Source: Actinomycetes bacterium (GTDB lineage: Bacteria; Actinomycetota; Actinomycetes; Actinomycetales; Demequinaceae). Taken from it: a stretch of DNA of 9,527 bases. The position numbers were made by a program, and so were the translations under genes. The DNA lies in contig JAEZXC010000018.1 in assembly GCA_023442845.1 (NCBI GenBank), positions 1 through 9,527 on the forward strand. The letters run 5' to 3'. Shown here in pieces: positions 1 to 6,495 of this stretch (position 1 is its first letter; the number at the start of each line of letters is the position of its first letter). The notes below the pieces were generated by a model. The model was not told where the DNA came from, ran no database searches, and saw only the letters and a program-made list of their open reading frames with translations.

Positions 1-419
1 GCGCTGAGGTTGACTGCCACGCGCCCCATCGGGATAAAACGTGCCGCAATGATGTAAAGCGTGCCGCGATGCTCGAGCGCATGTTCGGCCCAATCAAGTG
101 CGGCAATGACGCGCGGGCGGTGAAAGAAGCGGTGGTTGCGGATGTCGACCTTGGTGCCGATGGTGTACGTCAGCTGGTCGCCACACCATGCGCCAAGTGC
201 CGCTGCGACAAAGACAAGCGGGAGGATCGGCTTGCCGACGGCTTGCCATGCCGACGCTGCCGCAATGACCGATGACTCGCTCGGCACCACGGGAAACACG
301 CCGTCAATGAGGGATACCGCCCAGATCGCGGGATAGATCCACCAGGACTCGACAAGATCGAGGATGCCGCTCTCGATGTATTCGGAGAGGTGTGTTATCC
401 AGTCCCAGACGTCGCTCAC
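1..419 (-). CDS. DedA-family (VTT domain) membrane protein, partial
   Basis: DedA proteins are inner-membrane proteins linked to membrane homeostasis, lipid (undecaprenyl phosphate or phospholipid) flipping and proton-motive force; the substrate here cannot be told. I translated 139 codons from a GTG at 417-419; the C-terminus lies beyond base 1. The family signature is clear: DGVFPVVPSES at residues 39-49, with the conserved acidic residue after the Pro-Ser, then a Gly-rich GAWCGDQLTYTIG stretch at 76-88, and ARFIPMGRVAVNLS at 126-139 with the two conserved arginines (R127, R133). A hydrophobic segment around 26-46 and another around 64-79 fit re-entrant or membrane helices. An in-frame TAG lies directly upstream, so this GTG is the first possible start. 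No Shine-Dalgarno is present, but a TAGACT -10 element ends six bases before the GTG. It follows glmM by 56 bases on the same strand. Family assignment is firm; exact member unknown. Confidence 0.9.
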   Translation of the reverse strand, partial: MSDVWDWITHLSEYIESGILDLVESWWIYPAIWAVSLIDGVFPVVPSESSVIAAASAWQAVGKPILPLVFVAAALGAWCGDQLTYTIGTKVDIRNHRFFHRPRVIAALDWAEHALEHRGTLYIIAARFIPMGRVAVNLS

Positions 420-425
420 CGGGCC

Positions 426-431
426 AGTCTA
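426..431 (-). promoter_or_regulatory. -10 element of a probable leaderless dedA-like transcript
   Basis: On the minus strand the hexamer TAGACT is followed by six bases (GGCCCG) and then the GTG start codon, so transcription would begin at the first base of the start codon. No good -35 hexamer is seen 16-19 bases upstream. The same hexamer is the -10 in the infA and rplM promoters of this window. Leaderless mRNAs with TANNNT placed 6-7 bases before ATG or GTG are common in actinobacteria. Confidence 0.6.
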
Positions 432-475
432 GGTGGCGCTGCGCGCAACATAGGGAAAGCCGCTGGCGTCCTGGG

Positions 476-1837
476 CTAGAGGGCGAGTCGGTTTGCCACG
501 ACGGCGGCAAGGGCGTCGGCGTGACGCTGCGCGTCCTCGTGGGTGCCCGCCTCCACCATCACACGCACGAGTGGTTCCGTGCCCGACGCTCGAAGGAGCA
601 CGCGGCCGCCGTCACCGAGTTCGGTGCGCACCGCGGTGAGGGCATCGGCAAGTTCGGGATCGGTGTGGACCCGCGAACGGTCTACACCACCAACGTTGAC
701 AAGCACTTGGGGCAGTGTCTCGACGCCGGCAAGCAGATCTGCGAGCGAACTGTTCGATGACGCGAGCGAGCCGAGCAAGAGCGACGTCAACACCCCGTCG
801 CCCGTCGTCGCGTAGCGCGACACGATGATGTGCCCCGATTGCTCACCACCGAGGGTGTACCCGCCTTCGCGCATCGCCTCGAGCACGTAGCGATCCCCCA
901 CCGCCGTCTCGACAATGTCGATGTTCTCGCGACGCATCGCGTGGTGGAGTCCCAGGTTCGACATGACGGTGGCCACAAGGGTGTCGTGATAGAGCGTGTC
1001 GTTGTCGCGCATCGCCACCGCCAGCAGACCCATGATGTGGTCCCCGTTGATGATGGCGCCTGCGGCGTCCACAGCCAAGCAGCGATCGGCGTCGCCGTCA
1101 TAGGCCACGCCCATATCGGCGTTGTGCTCAACAACCGCAGCTTGCAGCGCGCCCATGTGAGTGGACCCGGCGTTCGCGTTGATGTTGCGACCGTCCGGCT
1201 CGCAGTGAAGACGAATGACGGTGGCACCCGCGGCCTCAAGAGCGGCCGGGCCAATCTGTGAAGCCGCCCCGTGGGCACCGTCGACCACCACGGTGAGGCC
1301 GGCCAGCGGCGTCGCGCGGTCAGCAAACTCAGCGACGGCCTTCTCGAGGTGGGCAAGATAGTCGGCGGCCAAGTGGCTCGCGTCAGTGATCTCACCGACG
1401 GATTCGCCCACCGGGCGATCCCACTCTTCGTTGAGGCGCTCTTCAATCGCATCCTCGACGGCGTCGGGCAGTTTCACACCGCCGCGCGCAAAGAACTTGA
1501 TGCCGTTGTCCGGCATCGCGTTATGTGATGCCGAGATGACAACGCCTAGATCGGCATCCACTGCGCCGGTGAGATACGCGACAGCCGGCGTCGGGAGGAC
1601 GCCGGCGTCGAGTACATCAACGCCTGCCGAGGCGAGTCCTGCCGCCACAGCGGACGAAAGGAACTGGCCTGACAGTCGGGTATCACGGCCGAGGACGGCG
1701 CGGGGGCGATGTCCGGAGAACTCGCCACGTTCGGCGAGTACATGGGCAGCCGCAACCGCCAGGCTGAGCGCAAGCTCGGCCGTGATGTCGCGGTTGGCCA
1801 GTCCACGGACTCCGTCCGTGCCAAACAGTCGCGCCAT
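476..1837 (-). CDS. glmM: phosphoglucosamine mutase GlmM
   Basis: GlmM interconverts glucosamine-6-phosphate and glucosamine-1-phosphate in the cytosol, a step toward UDP-N-acetylglucosamine for peptidoglycan. The 453 residues match the usual length (about 445-455) of the alpha-D-phosphohexomutase family. Visible motifs in order: the N-terminal FGTDGVRG (residues 5-12), the active-site phosphoserine loop ISASHNAMPDNGIKFF with Ser104, the metal-binding loop DGDADR (247-252), the sugar-binding loop GEQSGH (331-336), and the phosphate-binding loop RASGTEPLVRVMVEA (416-430). All key residues are present, so it should be active. The ATG start is preceded by GAGGT about eight bases upstream and lies 15 bases after the rpsI stop, so it is probably cotranscribed with rplM-rpsI, an arrangement common in actinobacteria that ties cell wall precursor supply to translation. 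The 56-base gap after it shows no U-tract terminator. Confidence 0.98.
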   Translation of the reverse strand: MARLFGTDGVRGLANRDITAELALSLAVAAAHVLAERGEFSGHRPRAVLGRDTRLSGQFLSSAVAAGLASAGVDVLDAGVLPTPAVAYLTGAVDADLGVVISASHNAMPDNGIKFFARGGVKLPDAVEDAIEERLNEEWDRPVGESVGEITDASHLAADYLAHLEKAVAEFADRATPLAGLTVVVDGAHGAASQIGPAALEAAGATVIRLHCEPDGRNINANAGSTHMGALQAAVVEHNADMGVAYDGDADRCLAVDAAGAIINGDHIMGLLAVAMRDNDTLYHDTLVATVMSNLGLHHAMRRENIDIVETAVGDRYVLEAMREGGYTLGGEQSGHIIVSRYATTGDGVLTSLLLGSLASSNSSLADLLAGVETLPQVLVNVGGVDRSRVHTDPELADALTAVRTELGDGGRVLLRASGTEPLVRVMVEAGTHEDAQRHADALAAVVANRLAL

Positions 1838-1852
1838 GCGCGCTGACCTCGA

Positions 1853-2326
1853 TTAACGCTTCGAGTACTGAGGAGCGCGACGGGCCTTCTTGAGACCAGC
1901 CTTCTTGCGCTCGACCACACGCGCGTCACGCGTGAGGAAACCAGCCTTCTTCAGCGAACCGCGGTTGTGCTCGGCGTCAATGGCATTGAGCGCGCGCGCA
2001 ACGCCGAGGCGCAGCGCACCGGCCTGACCCGAGGGGCCACCACCGTGGATGCGCGCGTGGACGTCGAACTTCTCCTCGATGTCGAGCAGAGCGAACGGCG
2101 AGTTCACGAGCTGCTGGTGCACCTTGTTGGGGAAGTAGTCCTCAAGCGTGCGGCCGTTGATCGTCCACTTGCCGGTGCCGGGCACGAGGCGAACGCGGGC
2201 AACAGCCTCCTTGCGGCGGCCAAGGCCGGCGCCGGGGGCGATGTCCGAGGCACCCTTGCCACGCACAGGCGCGGTCTCAGTCGTGTACTCGGTGGGAATC
2301 TCGTTCTCAGCGGTGACGTCAGTCAT
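1853..2326 (-). CDS. rpsI: 30S ribosomal protein uS9
   Basis: uS9 binds the 3' domain (head) of 16S rRNA, and its C-terminal tail reaches toward the P-site tRNA. The 157-residue product has the core from about residue 35 (GLGRRKEAVARVRLVPGTG), the conserved FPNKVHQQLVNSPF (65-78), GGGPSGQAGALRLGVARAL (95-113) and the hallmark tail KKARRAPQYSKR ending in Lys-Arg. The 34-residue N-terminal extension rich in Thr and Glu is typical of actinobacterial S9. The ATG start has an AGAAGGAT Shine-Dalgarno, and the gene follows the rplM stop by 23 bases, so the two are cotranslated from one mRNA as in most bacteria. Confidence 0.98.
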   Translation of the reverse strand: MTDVTAENEIPTEYTTETAPVRGKGASDIAPGAGLGRRKEAVARVRLVPGTGKWTINGRTLEDYFPNKVHQQLVNSPFALLDIEEKFDVHARIHGGGPSGQAGALRLGVARALNAIDAEHNRGSLKKAGFLTRDARVVERKKAGLKKARRAPQYSKR

Positions 2327-2349
2327 CTGTTCAATCCTTCTGCGGGCGC

Positions 2350-2793
2350 TTACTGCGCGACCTGGGAAATCTCAAAGGGCTTGGGCTGCTGAGCGGCGTG
2401 CGGGTGGTCAGGTCCCGCGTATACCTTCAGCTTGGACAGCTGGGCGCCTGCCAGCTTGTTCTTGGGCAGCATGCCCTTGACAGCGTTCTCGATCACCTTG
2501 GTGGGCTGGCTCGCGAGGAGCTCACCGATCGGCTTGGTCTTGAGACCACCCGGGAAGCCCGAGTGACGGTAGACCTTCTTGTCGGTCAACTTGTTGCCCG
2601 TCAGCGCCACCTTTTCGGCGTTGATGACGATGACAAAGTCGCCGTTGTCGATGTGGGGTGCAAAAGTCGCCTTGTGCTTGCCGCGAAGCAGCACAGCAGC
2701 CTGGGAGGCCAGACGACCGAGAACCACGTCAGTAGCGTCGATGACGTACCAGTTTTTGGTCACGTCACCCGGCTTGGGAGAATACGTACGCAC
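2350..2793 (-). CDS. rplM: 50S ribosomal protein uL13
   Basis: uL13 is an early-assembly protein of the large subunit that binds domain II of 23S rRNA. The 147-residue product carries the typical N-terminal block WYVIDATDVVLGRLAS (residues 15-30), the LLRGKHKATFAPHIDNGDFVIVINAEKV stretch, the YRHSGFPGG turn and the VKGMLPKN motif, followed by the YAGPDHPHAAQQP tail. It begins with GTG at 2791-2793, supported by AGAAGG seven bases upstream and by family alignment (MRTYSPKPGD). It is the first gene of the rplM-rpsI-glmM unit, with its own promoter and a leader of roughly 115 bases holding a stable hairpin. In Escherichia coli uL13 represses its own operon by binding the leader; whether that applies here is untested. 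Confidence 0.98.
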   Translation of the reverse strand: MRTYSPKPGDVTKNWYVIDATDVVLGRLASQAAVLLRGKHKATFAPHIDNGDFVIVINAEKVALTGNKLTDKKVYRHSGFPGGLKTKPIGELLASQPTKVIENAVKGMLPKNKLAGAQLSKLKVYAGPDHPHAAQQPKPFEISQVAQ

Positions 2794-2821
2794 TGTGAAG
2801 CCTTCTACTCAGAGTCGGTAT

Positions 2822-2841
2822 GCGGTACAAAAATGCACCGC
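2822..2841 (-). promoter_or_regulatory. hairpin in rplM mRNA leader
   Basis: The minus-strand RNA here can form a full 8-bp stem (GCGGUGCA with UGUACCGC, one G-U pair) closed by a UUUU loop. It lies in the 5' untranslated leader of rplM, 28 bases before the GTG start, and is not followed by a U tract, so it is not a terminator. It is a candidate for a ribosomal-protein-responsive leader element or an mRNA-stabilising structure. The fold is my pairing by eye. Confidence 0.5.
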
Positions 2842-2914
2842 GACGTTTCGGTCGGCGGGTCCTGCGGCGGCGAGTGGGAAACACCAGTCCACGGGGAACG
2901 CACAACGACCGGCA

Positions 2915-2944
2915 AGTCTACCGCTGTGCTTGGCACACGGTCAA
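2915..2944 (-). promoter_or_regulatory. promoter of rplM-rpsI-glmM
   Basis: On the minus strand TTGACC (2939-2944) and TAGACT (2915-2920) are separated by 18 bases, close to the sigma-70/sigma-A consensus. The -35 overlaps the truA stop codon. The start of transcription would fall near 2908, giving a leader of about 115 bases. The spacer holds a palindrome, TGTGC-TTG-GCACA on the plus strand at 2925-2937, which might be an operator. Confidence 0.7.
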
Positions 2945-3876
2945 TTCGCGAGGGTTTCGCCGTCGCTCACCGGAGCGTCGTCGCACGGGGCGGTGCGCCG
3001 CGCGCGGGTTTGTTCGGCGCGAGCGGCGAGTTCAGCATCGTCCGGGTAGGTCACTTCTTCGAGCGTGAGGCCGCGTGCGGGAGCAACCGCGATCGCCTGC
3101 GAGCGCTCGGTGCCGGCCGCGACACTCGCGAGCCATTCCAGGTCCCGGCGTCCCTCCCCCACGGCGAGCACGGCGCCCACGAGTCCGCGCACCATCGAGT
3201 GGCAGAACGCGTCGGCGCGCACCGTCGCGACCACAAGACCAGCGTCGGGACCGTCCGCCGCACGTAGCCACGAGAACGCCTGCAAATCGCGGATTGTCGT
3301 CGCACCCTCGCGCGCTTTGCAGAACGGAGCGAAGTCGCGCAACCCCGTCAATGGCGCCGACGCTGCATTGAGGAGATCGACATTGAGTGGTTTGTCCTGC
3401 CACACCACGTGGTGGCGAGTCAGTGGGTCGCGCAAGCGACGGTCGTCGCAGAGACGATACGCATAGCGACGCTGGGTGGCCGAGAATCGCGCGTCAAAGC
3501 CCGGCGGTGCGATCGAGACGTCCCGCACCACCACGTCGGCCGGAAGCACGCCCGTGAGGCGTGCCCGAAGCGCGTCGGTTGCGGTGCGATCCGCGCGGCC
3601 CGGCAGGCGTTCCCACGCGTCGGTGGGGATATCAACGTGCGCGACCTGTCCCCGCGCGTGAACACCGGCGTCGGTTCGTCCCGCGACCGTCACGTGCGCT
3701 TGATGTGTGTCGAGGCCCTGGCCGTTGGCCGTCCGCACCACTTGGCGAAGTGCCGTCTCCAGAGTCTCCTGCACCGTGCGCAGGCCCGGTTGGGCGGCCC
3801 ACCCGGAGAAGTCGCTACCGTCATAAGAAAAGTCAAGGCGGGCCCTCACAACCTGGCCGGAATCCAGCTCGGTCAT
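2941..3876 (-). CDS. truA: tRNA pseudouridine(38-40) synthase TruA
   Basis: TruA converts uridines 38-40 of the tRNA anticodon stem-loop to pseudouridine. The 311-residue product shows the N-terminal LDFSYDGSDFSGWAAQPGLRTVQ (14-36), the catalytic loop AGRTDAGVHARGQV with the nucleophilic Asp69, the FDARFSATQRRYAYRL block (127-142), DFAPFC (181-186) and the C-terminal DAFCHSMVRGLVGAVLAVGEGR (222-243). The last 30 residues (Glu/Asp, Arg-rich) extend past the usual 250-270-residue enzyme, as is common in actinobacteria. It lies 42 bases downstream of rplQ on the same strand, the standard order in this phylum, and is probably the last gene of the infA operon. The ATG start is preceded by AAGG within GACAAGGCGGGTTCTC. 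The gap to rplQ shows only a small hairpin. Confidence 0.97.
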   Translation of the reverse strand: MTELDSGQVVRARLDFSYDGSDFSGWAAQPGLRTVQETLETALRQVVRTANGQGLDTHQAHVTVAGRTDAGVHARGQVAHVDIPTDAWERLPGRADRTATDALRARLTGVLPADVVVRDVSIAPPGFDARFSATQRRYAYRLCDDRRLRDPLTRHHVVWQDKPLNVDLLNAASAPLTGLRDFAPFCKAREGATTIRDLQAFSWLRAADGPDAGLVVATVRADAFCHSMVRGLVGAVLAVGEGRRDLEWLASVAAGTERSQAIAVAPARGLTLEEVTYPDDAELAARAEQTRARRTAPCDDAPVSDGETLAN

Positions 3877-3918
3877 GAGAACCCGCCTTGTCGCGCGGCG
3901 CGAGGGCCGACGCTGTCG

Positions 3919-4509
3919 TTACTTGTCGGTCGCCTCAGCGGACTCGTCGTCGGCACCCTCAGCAGGGTCCTCCGAGTGCTCGCCTTCGACCTGCGTGACC
4001 TGGGTCTCGGGCTCGGGAGCCTCTTCGACCGTCTCGTCAACGACGGGAGCCTCGTCGGCCTTCGCCGCCTCAGCCTTCTTAGCGGCGGGCTTGGCAGCGG
4101 CCTTCTTCGTGGCCTTCTCCGCCTCGGCCTTGACGGCCTTCTTGGCAGGAGCACCGAACTCGACCAACTCGATCACGGCCATCGGGGCGTTGTCACCCTT
4201 ACGCGGACCGATCTTGGTGATGCGGGTGTAGCCACCCTCGCGCTCGGCGAAGCCGGGGCCGATCTCGGTGAACAAGGTGTGCACGACGCCTTTGTCCGAG
4301 ATGACACCGAGCACACGACGACGTGAGGCGAGGTCTCCGCGCTTGGCGAAGGTGATGAGGCGCTCCGCGTAGGGACGAAGGCGCTTGGCCTTGGTCTCCG
4401 TGGTGGTGATGCGGCCGTGCTCAAAGAGCGACTGCGCGAGGTTAGCCAGGATGTGGCGCTCGTGAGCGGGGCCGCCGCCGAGGCGCGGACCCTTGGGGGG
4501 CGTAGGCAT
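3919..4509 (-). CDS. rplQ: 50S ribosomal protein bL17 with long charged tail
   Basis: bL17 is a large-subunit protein near the exit tunnel opening. The conserved core spans about residues 1-121: PTPPKGPRLGGGPAHERHILANLAQSLFEHGRITTTETKAKRLRP, then LGVISDKGVVHTLFTEIGP and GGYTRITKIGPRKGDNAPMAVIELVEF. Beyond it is a low-complexity tail: an Ala/Lys-rich stretch (122-151) followed by a strongly acidic stretch (152-196). bL17 is only about 117-130 residues in most bacteria; long tails of this kind are frequent in actinobacteria and probably disordered. The ATG has an AAGGAG Shine-Dalgarno and lies 18 bases after the rpoA stop, so the two genes are cotranscribed. Confidence 0.98.
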   Translation of the reverse strand: MPTPPKGPRLGGGPAHERHILANLAQSLFEHGRITTTETKAKRLRPYAERLITFAKRGDLASRRRVLGVISDKGVVHTLFTEIGPGFAEREGGYTRITKIGPRKGDNAPMAVIELVEFGAPAKKAVKAEAEKATKKAAAKPAAKKAEAAKADEAPVVDETVEEAPEPETQVTQVEGEHSEDPAEGADDESAEATDK

Positions 4510-4527
4510 GTTGAGTGGTTCTCCTTG

Positions 4528-5517
4528 TTACTCGTCGCCGCCGGAGAAGTACACACCGGAGACAGACGGGTCGTAATCGTGACCGCCGTCCTTCAAGGTG
4601 AAGCCCAGCTCGGCGAGCTTCTCCTTTACCTCGGTGATCGACTTCTGGCCGAAGTTGCGGATGTCCATGAGGTCCGTCTCGGAGCGAGCCGTCAGCTCAC
4701 CCACGGTGTGGATGCCCTCACGCTTGAGGCAGTTGTACGAACGCTGCGTCAGGTTGAGGTCCTCGATGGGCATGTTGAAGTCCTCCTCGAGCGACTCGTC
4801 CGTGTCGGACGGGCCGATCTCGATGCCCTCAGCGGCCTCGTTGAGGCTACGGGCGAGCGAGAACAGCTCGACGAGCGTGGAGCCGGCCGACGCGACAGCG
4901 TCGCGAGGCGAGATGGAGGACTTGGTTTCAACGTCGAGGATCAACTCGTCAAAGTCGGTGCGCTGGGCCACACGGGTCGCTTCGACCTTGTAGGTGACCT
5001 TGAGCACGGGCGAGTAGATCGAGTCGACGGGAATCTGGCCGATCTCGGCGTCGTAGGACTTGTTGAGGGCGGCGGGCACGTAGCCACGTCCACGCTCGAC
5101 CGTCAGCTCAACCTCAAACTTTGCCTTCGAGTTGAGCGTGGCGATGTGCAGGTCCGGGTTGTGGATCTCGACGCCAGCAGGCGGCGCGATGTCGGCCGCA
5201 GTGACGGCGCCAGCACCAGACTTGCGCAGGTACATGATGACCGGCTCGTCGTTCTCCGAGGAGACCACCAATGACTTGAGGTTGAGGAGGATTTCGGTGA
5301 CGTCCTCCTTCACCCCCTCAATGGTGGTGAACTCGTGCAACACGCCTTCGAAGCGGACGCTGGTGACAGCGGCGCCAGGAATCGACGAGAGCAGGGTGCG
5401 GCGCAACGAGTTGCCGAGCGTGTAACCAAAACCAGGCTCGAGCGGCTTGAGCGAAAACTGCGAGCGGTTGTCCGAGATGACCTTTTCGGTCAGGGTGGGT
5501 CGCTGTGCGATAAGCAC
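4528..5517 (-). CDS. rpoA: DNA-directed RNA polymerase subunit alpha
   Basis: Alpha dimerises to nucleate RNA polymerase assembly and contacts UP elements and activators. With the start chosen here the product has 329 residues. The N-terminal domain (about 1-230) includes FSLKPLEPGFGYTLGNSLRRTLLSSIPG (21-48), the dimerisation and assembly region. After an acidic linker (about 231-248), the C-terminal domain (about 249-310) carries MPIEDLNLTQRSYNCLKREGIHTVGEL with the Arg259 equivalent of the DNA-contacting arginine, then IRNFGQKSITEVKEKL, the helix-hairpin-helix. An earlier in-frame GTG at 5536-5538 would add seven residues, but it would place the purine-rich Shine-Dalgarno (AAGGAAG) inside the coding region. 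The GTG at 5515-5517 gives MLIAQRPTLTE, as in other actinobacteria. It precedes rplQ by 18 bases. Confidence 0.98.
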   Translation of the reverse strand: MLIAQRPTLTEKVISDNRSQFSLKPLEPGFGYTLGNSLRRTLLSSIPGAAVTSVRFEGVLHEFTTIEGVKEDVTEILLNLKSLVVSSENDEPVIMYLRKSGAGAVTAADIAPPAGVEIHNPDLHIATLNSKAKFEVELTVERGRGYVPAALNKSYDAEIGQIPVDSIYSPVLKVTYKVEATRVAQRTDFDELILDVETKSSISPRDAVASAGSTLVELFSLARSLNEAAEGIEIGPSDTDESLEEDFNMPIEDLNLTQRSYNCLKREGIHTVGELTARSETDLMDIRNFGQKSITEVKEKLAELGFTLKDGGHDYDPSVSGVYFSGGDE

Positions 5518-5531
5518 TTTCTCTTCCTTTC

Positions 5532-5555
5532 CGAGCACCCACTATTTGATGCTCG
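5532..5555 (-). promoter_or_regulatory. hairpin just upstream of the rpoA ribosome binding site
   Basis: The minus-strand RNA can pair CGAGCA with UGCUCG, extendable by a U-G and a C-G pair, around an AU-rich loop (AAAUAGUG). It ends right before the purine-rich Shine-Dalgarno of rpoA. It may tune rpoA translation or protect an RNA processing end; function is inferred from position only. Confidence 0.4.
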
Positions 5556-5633
5556 TGCCCTCCGGTTGTCCGTTCCGGCGGGTGTCAACGACTGGATGGA
5601 ATTGGCGCGAGTACGCGCGAGGGCTGAGCGGAG

Positions 5634-5663
5634 GGCCGCCAGGCGTCAAGACGTCCGGCGGCC
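5634..5663 (-). promoter_or_regulatory. long hairpin with CUUG loop in rpsK-rpoA gap
   Basis: Eight bases after the rpsK stop the minus-strand RNA can form a 13-position stem, GGCCGCC at its base with GGCGGCC, then GGACGU against ACGCCU (one A-C mismatch and one G-U pair), closed by a CUUG tetraloop, a known stable loop class. No U tract follows, so it is not a classic terminator. It could be an attenuator, a transcript-stability element or an RNase-processing site that sets rpoA-rplQ levels apart from rpsM-rpsK. Confidence 0.5.
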
Positions 5664-5670
5664 GTCACCA

Positions 5671-6060
5671 CTAGCCGCGACGACGCTTGGGCGGGCGGCA
5701 GCCGTTGTGCGCCTGGGGGGTGACGTCCTTGATGGAGGTCACCTCGAGGCCGGCAGCCGTCAGCGAGCGAATCGCGGTGTCGCGGCCCGAACCCGGGCCC
5801 TTCACAAACACATCGACCTTGCTCATGCCCGCGTCCTGCGCCTTGCGAGCAGCAGCCTCGGCTGCCATCTGCGCGGCGTACGGCGTGGACTTGCGGGAGC
5901 CCTTGAAGCCGACCTGACCGGACGACGACCACGACACGACGGCACCCGAAGGGTCCGTGATCGACACGATCGTGTTGTTGAAGGTCGACTGGATGTGTGC
6001 CTGACCGTGAGCGACGGTCTTCTTGATCTTCTTGCGCGGCTTGCGCGTGGGAGCGGCCAT
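5671..6060 (-). CDS. rpsK: 30S ribosomal protein uS11
   Basis: uS11 sits on the platform of the small subunit near the E-site mRNA path. The 129-residue product begins with a basic MAAPTRKPRKKIKKTVAHGQAHI, then STFNNTIVSITDPSGAVVSWSSSGQVGFKGSRKSTPYAAQ (residues 25-64) and the VKGPGSGRDTAIRSL motif (86-100), and ends with DVTPQAHNGCRPPKRRRG. The length and all blocks match the family. Only three bases separate its ATG from the rpsM stop, so translational coupling is likely. Downstream a 153-base gap, unusually long for this operon, lies where rpsD occurs in other actinobacteria; I see no coding remnant of uS4 in it. Confidence 0.98.
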   Translation of the reverse strand: MAAPTRKPRKKIKKTVAHGQAHIQSTFNNTIVSITDPSGAVVSWSSSGQVGFKGSRKSTPYAAQMAAEAAARKAQDAGMSKVDVFVKGPGSGRDTAIRSLTAAGLEVTSIKDVTPQAHNGCRPPKRRRG

Positions 6061-6063
6061 GGC

Positions 6064-6432
6064 TTACTTCTTCTTTCCGGCGACGGTCTTCTTGGGGCCC
6101 TTGCGGGTACGAGCGTTGGTCTTGGTGCGCTGACCGCGGACAGGCATGCCCTTGCGGTGGCGCAGACCCTGGTAGTTACCAATCTCGACCTTGCGGCGGA
6201 TATCGGCTGCTACCTCACGGCGCAGGTCACCTTCGATGGTGAAGTTGCCTTCGATGAAGTCACGCAACGTGACGAGCTGCTCGTCCGTCGCGTCCTTCAC
6301 GCGGAGATCGGGGCTCACACCGGTCGCGGCAAGAATCTGCTGCGAGCGAGTGCGGCCAATGCCATAGATGTACGTCAAAGCGACTTCCATGCGCTTGTCG
6401 CGCGGGAGGTCGACTCCTACGAGTCGTGCCAT
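6064..6432 (-). CDS. rpsM: 30S ribosomal protein uS13
   Basis: uS13 is at the top of the head of the small subunit and makes intersubunit bridges and tRNA contacts through its basic tail. The 122-residue product starts MARLVGVDLPRDKRMEVALTYIYGIGRTRSQQIL, continues through the LRDFIEGNFTIEGDLRREVAADIRRKVEIGNYQGLRHRKGMPVRGQRTKTNARTRKGP region, split here as core (about 1-75) and RNA-binding tail, and ends in a Lys-rich tail. The ATG start has GGAG nine bases upstream. It follows rpmJ by 126 bases that contain several hairpins, and is nearly contiguous with rpsK. Confidence 0.98.
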   Translation of the reverse strand: MARLVGVDLPRDKRMEVALTYIYGIGRTRSQQILAATGVSPDLRVKDATDEQLVTLRDFIEGNFTIEGDLRREVAADIRRKVEIGNYQGLRHRKGMPVRGQRTKTNARTRKGPKKTVAGKKK

Positions 6433-6438
6433 GTGTTT

Positions 6439-6453
6439 CTACTCCATCAGTAG
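6439..6453 (-). promoter_or_regulatory. hairpin covering the rpsM Shine-Dalgarno
   Basis: The leader RNA can pair CUACU with AGUAG around the loop GAUGG. The GGAG of the ribosome binding site (complement of 6442-6445) lies across the loop and the 3' arm, so the fold would hide it. An alternative pairing of the upstream CUCC with the same GGAG is also possible. This suggests translational control of rpsM, but it rests on hand pairing of a 5-bp stem. Confidence 0.4.
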
Positions 6454-6495
6454 TCGGAGGTCTGACGCTCGGATTCCCACTGTGTCTGATGTGGG

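Noticed and set aside
3409..4326. Plus-strand open frame of 305 codons over truA and rplQ, with a Leu/Gly-rich stretch
   Set aside because: The Leu/Gly-rich part is the mirror of the Ala/Lys/Glu-rich bL17 tail; no independent support.
5560..5588. TTGACA on the minus strand (5583-5588) as a -35 for an internal rpoA promoter
   Set aside because: No TANNNT-like hexamer lies 16-19 bases downstream, so only half a promoter is present.
5335..6453. Plus-strand open frame of 372 codons over rpsM, rpsK and the start of rpoA
   Set aside because: It covers three conserved ribosomal or polymerase genes on the other strand; the translation resembles no family.
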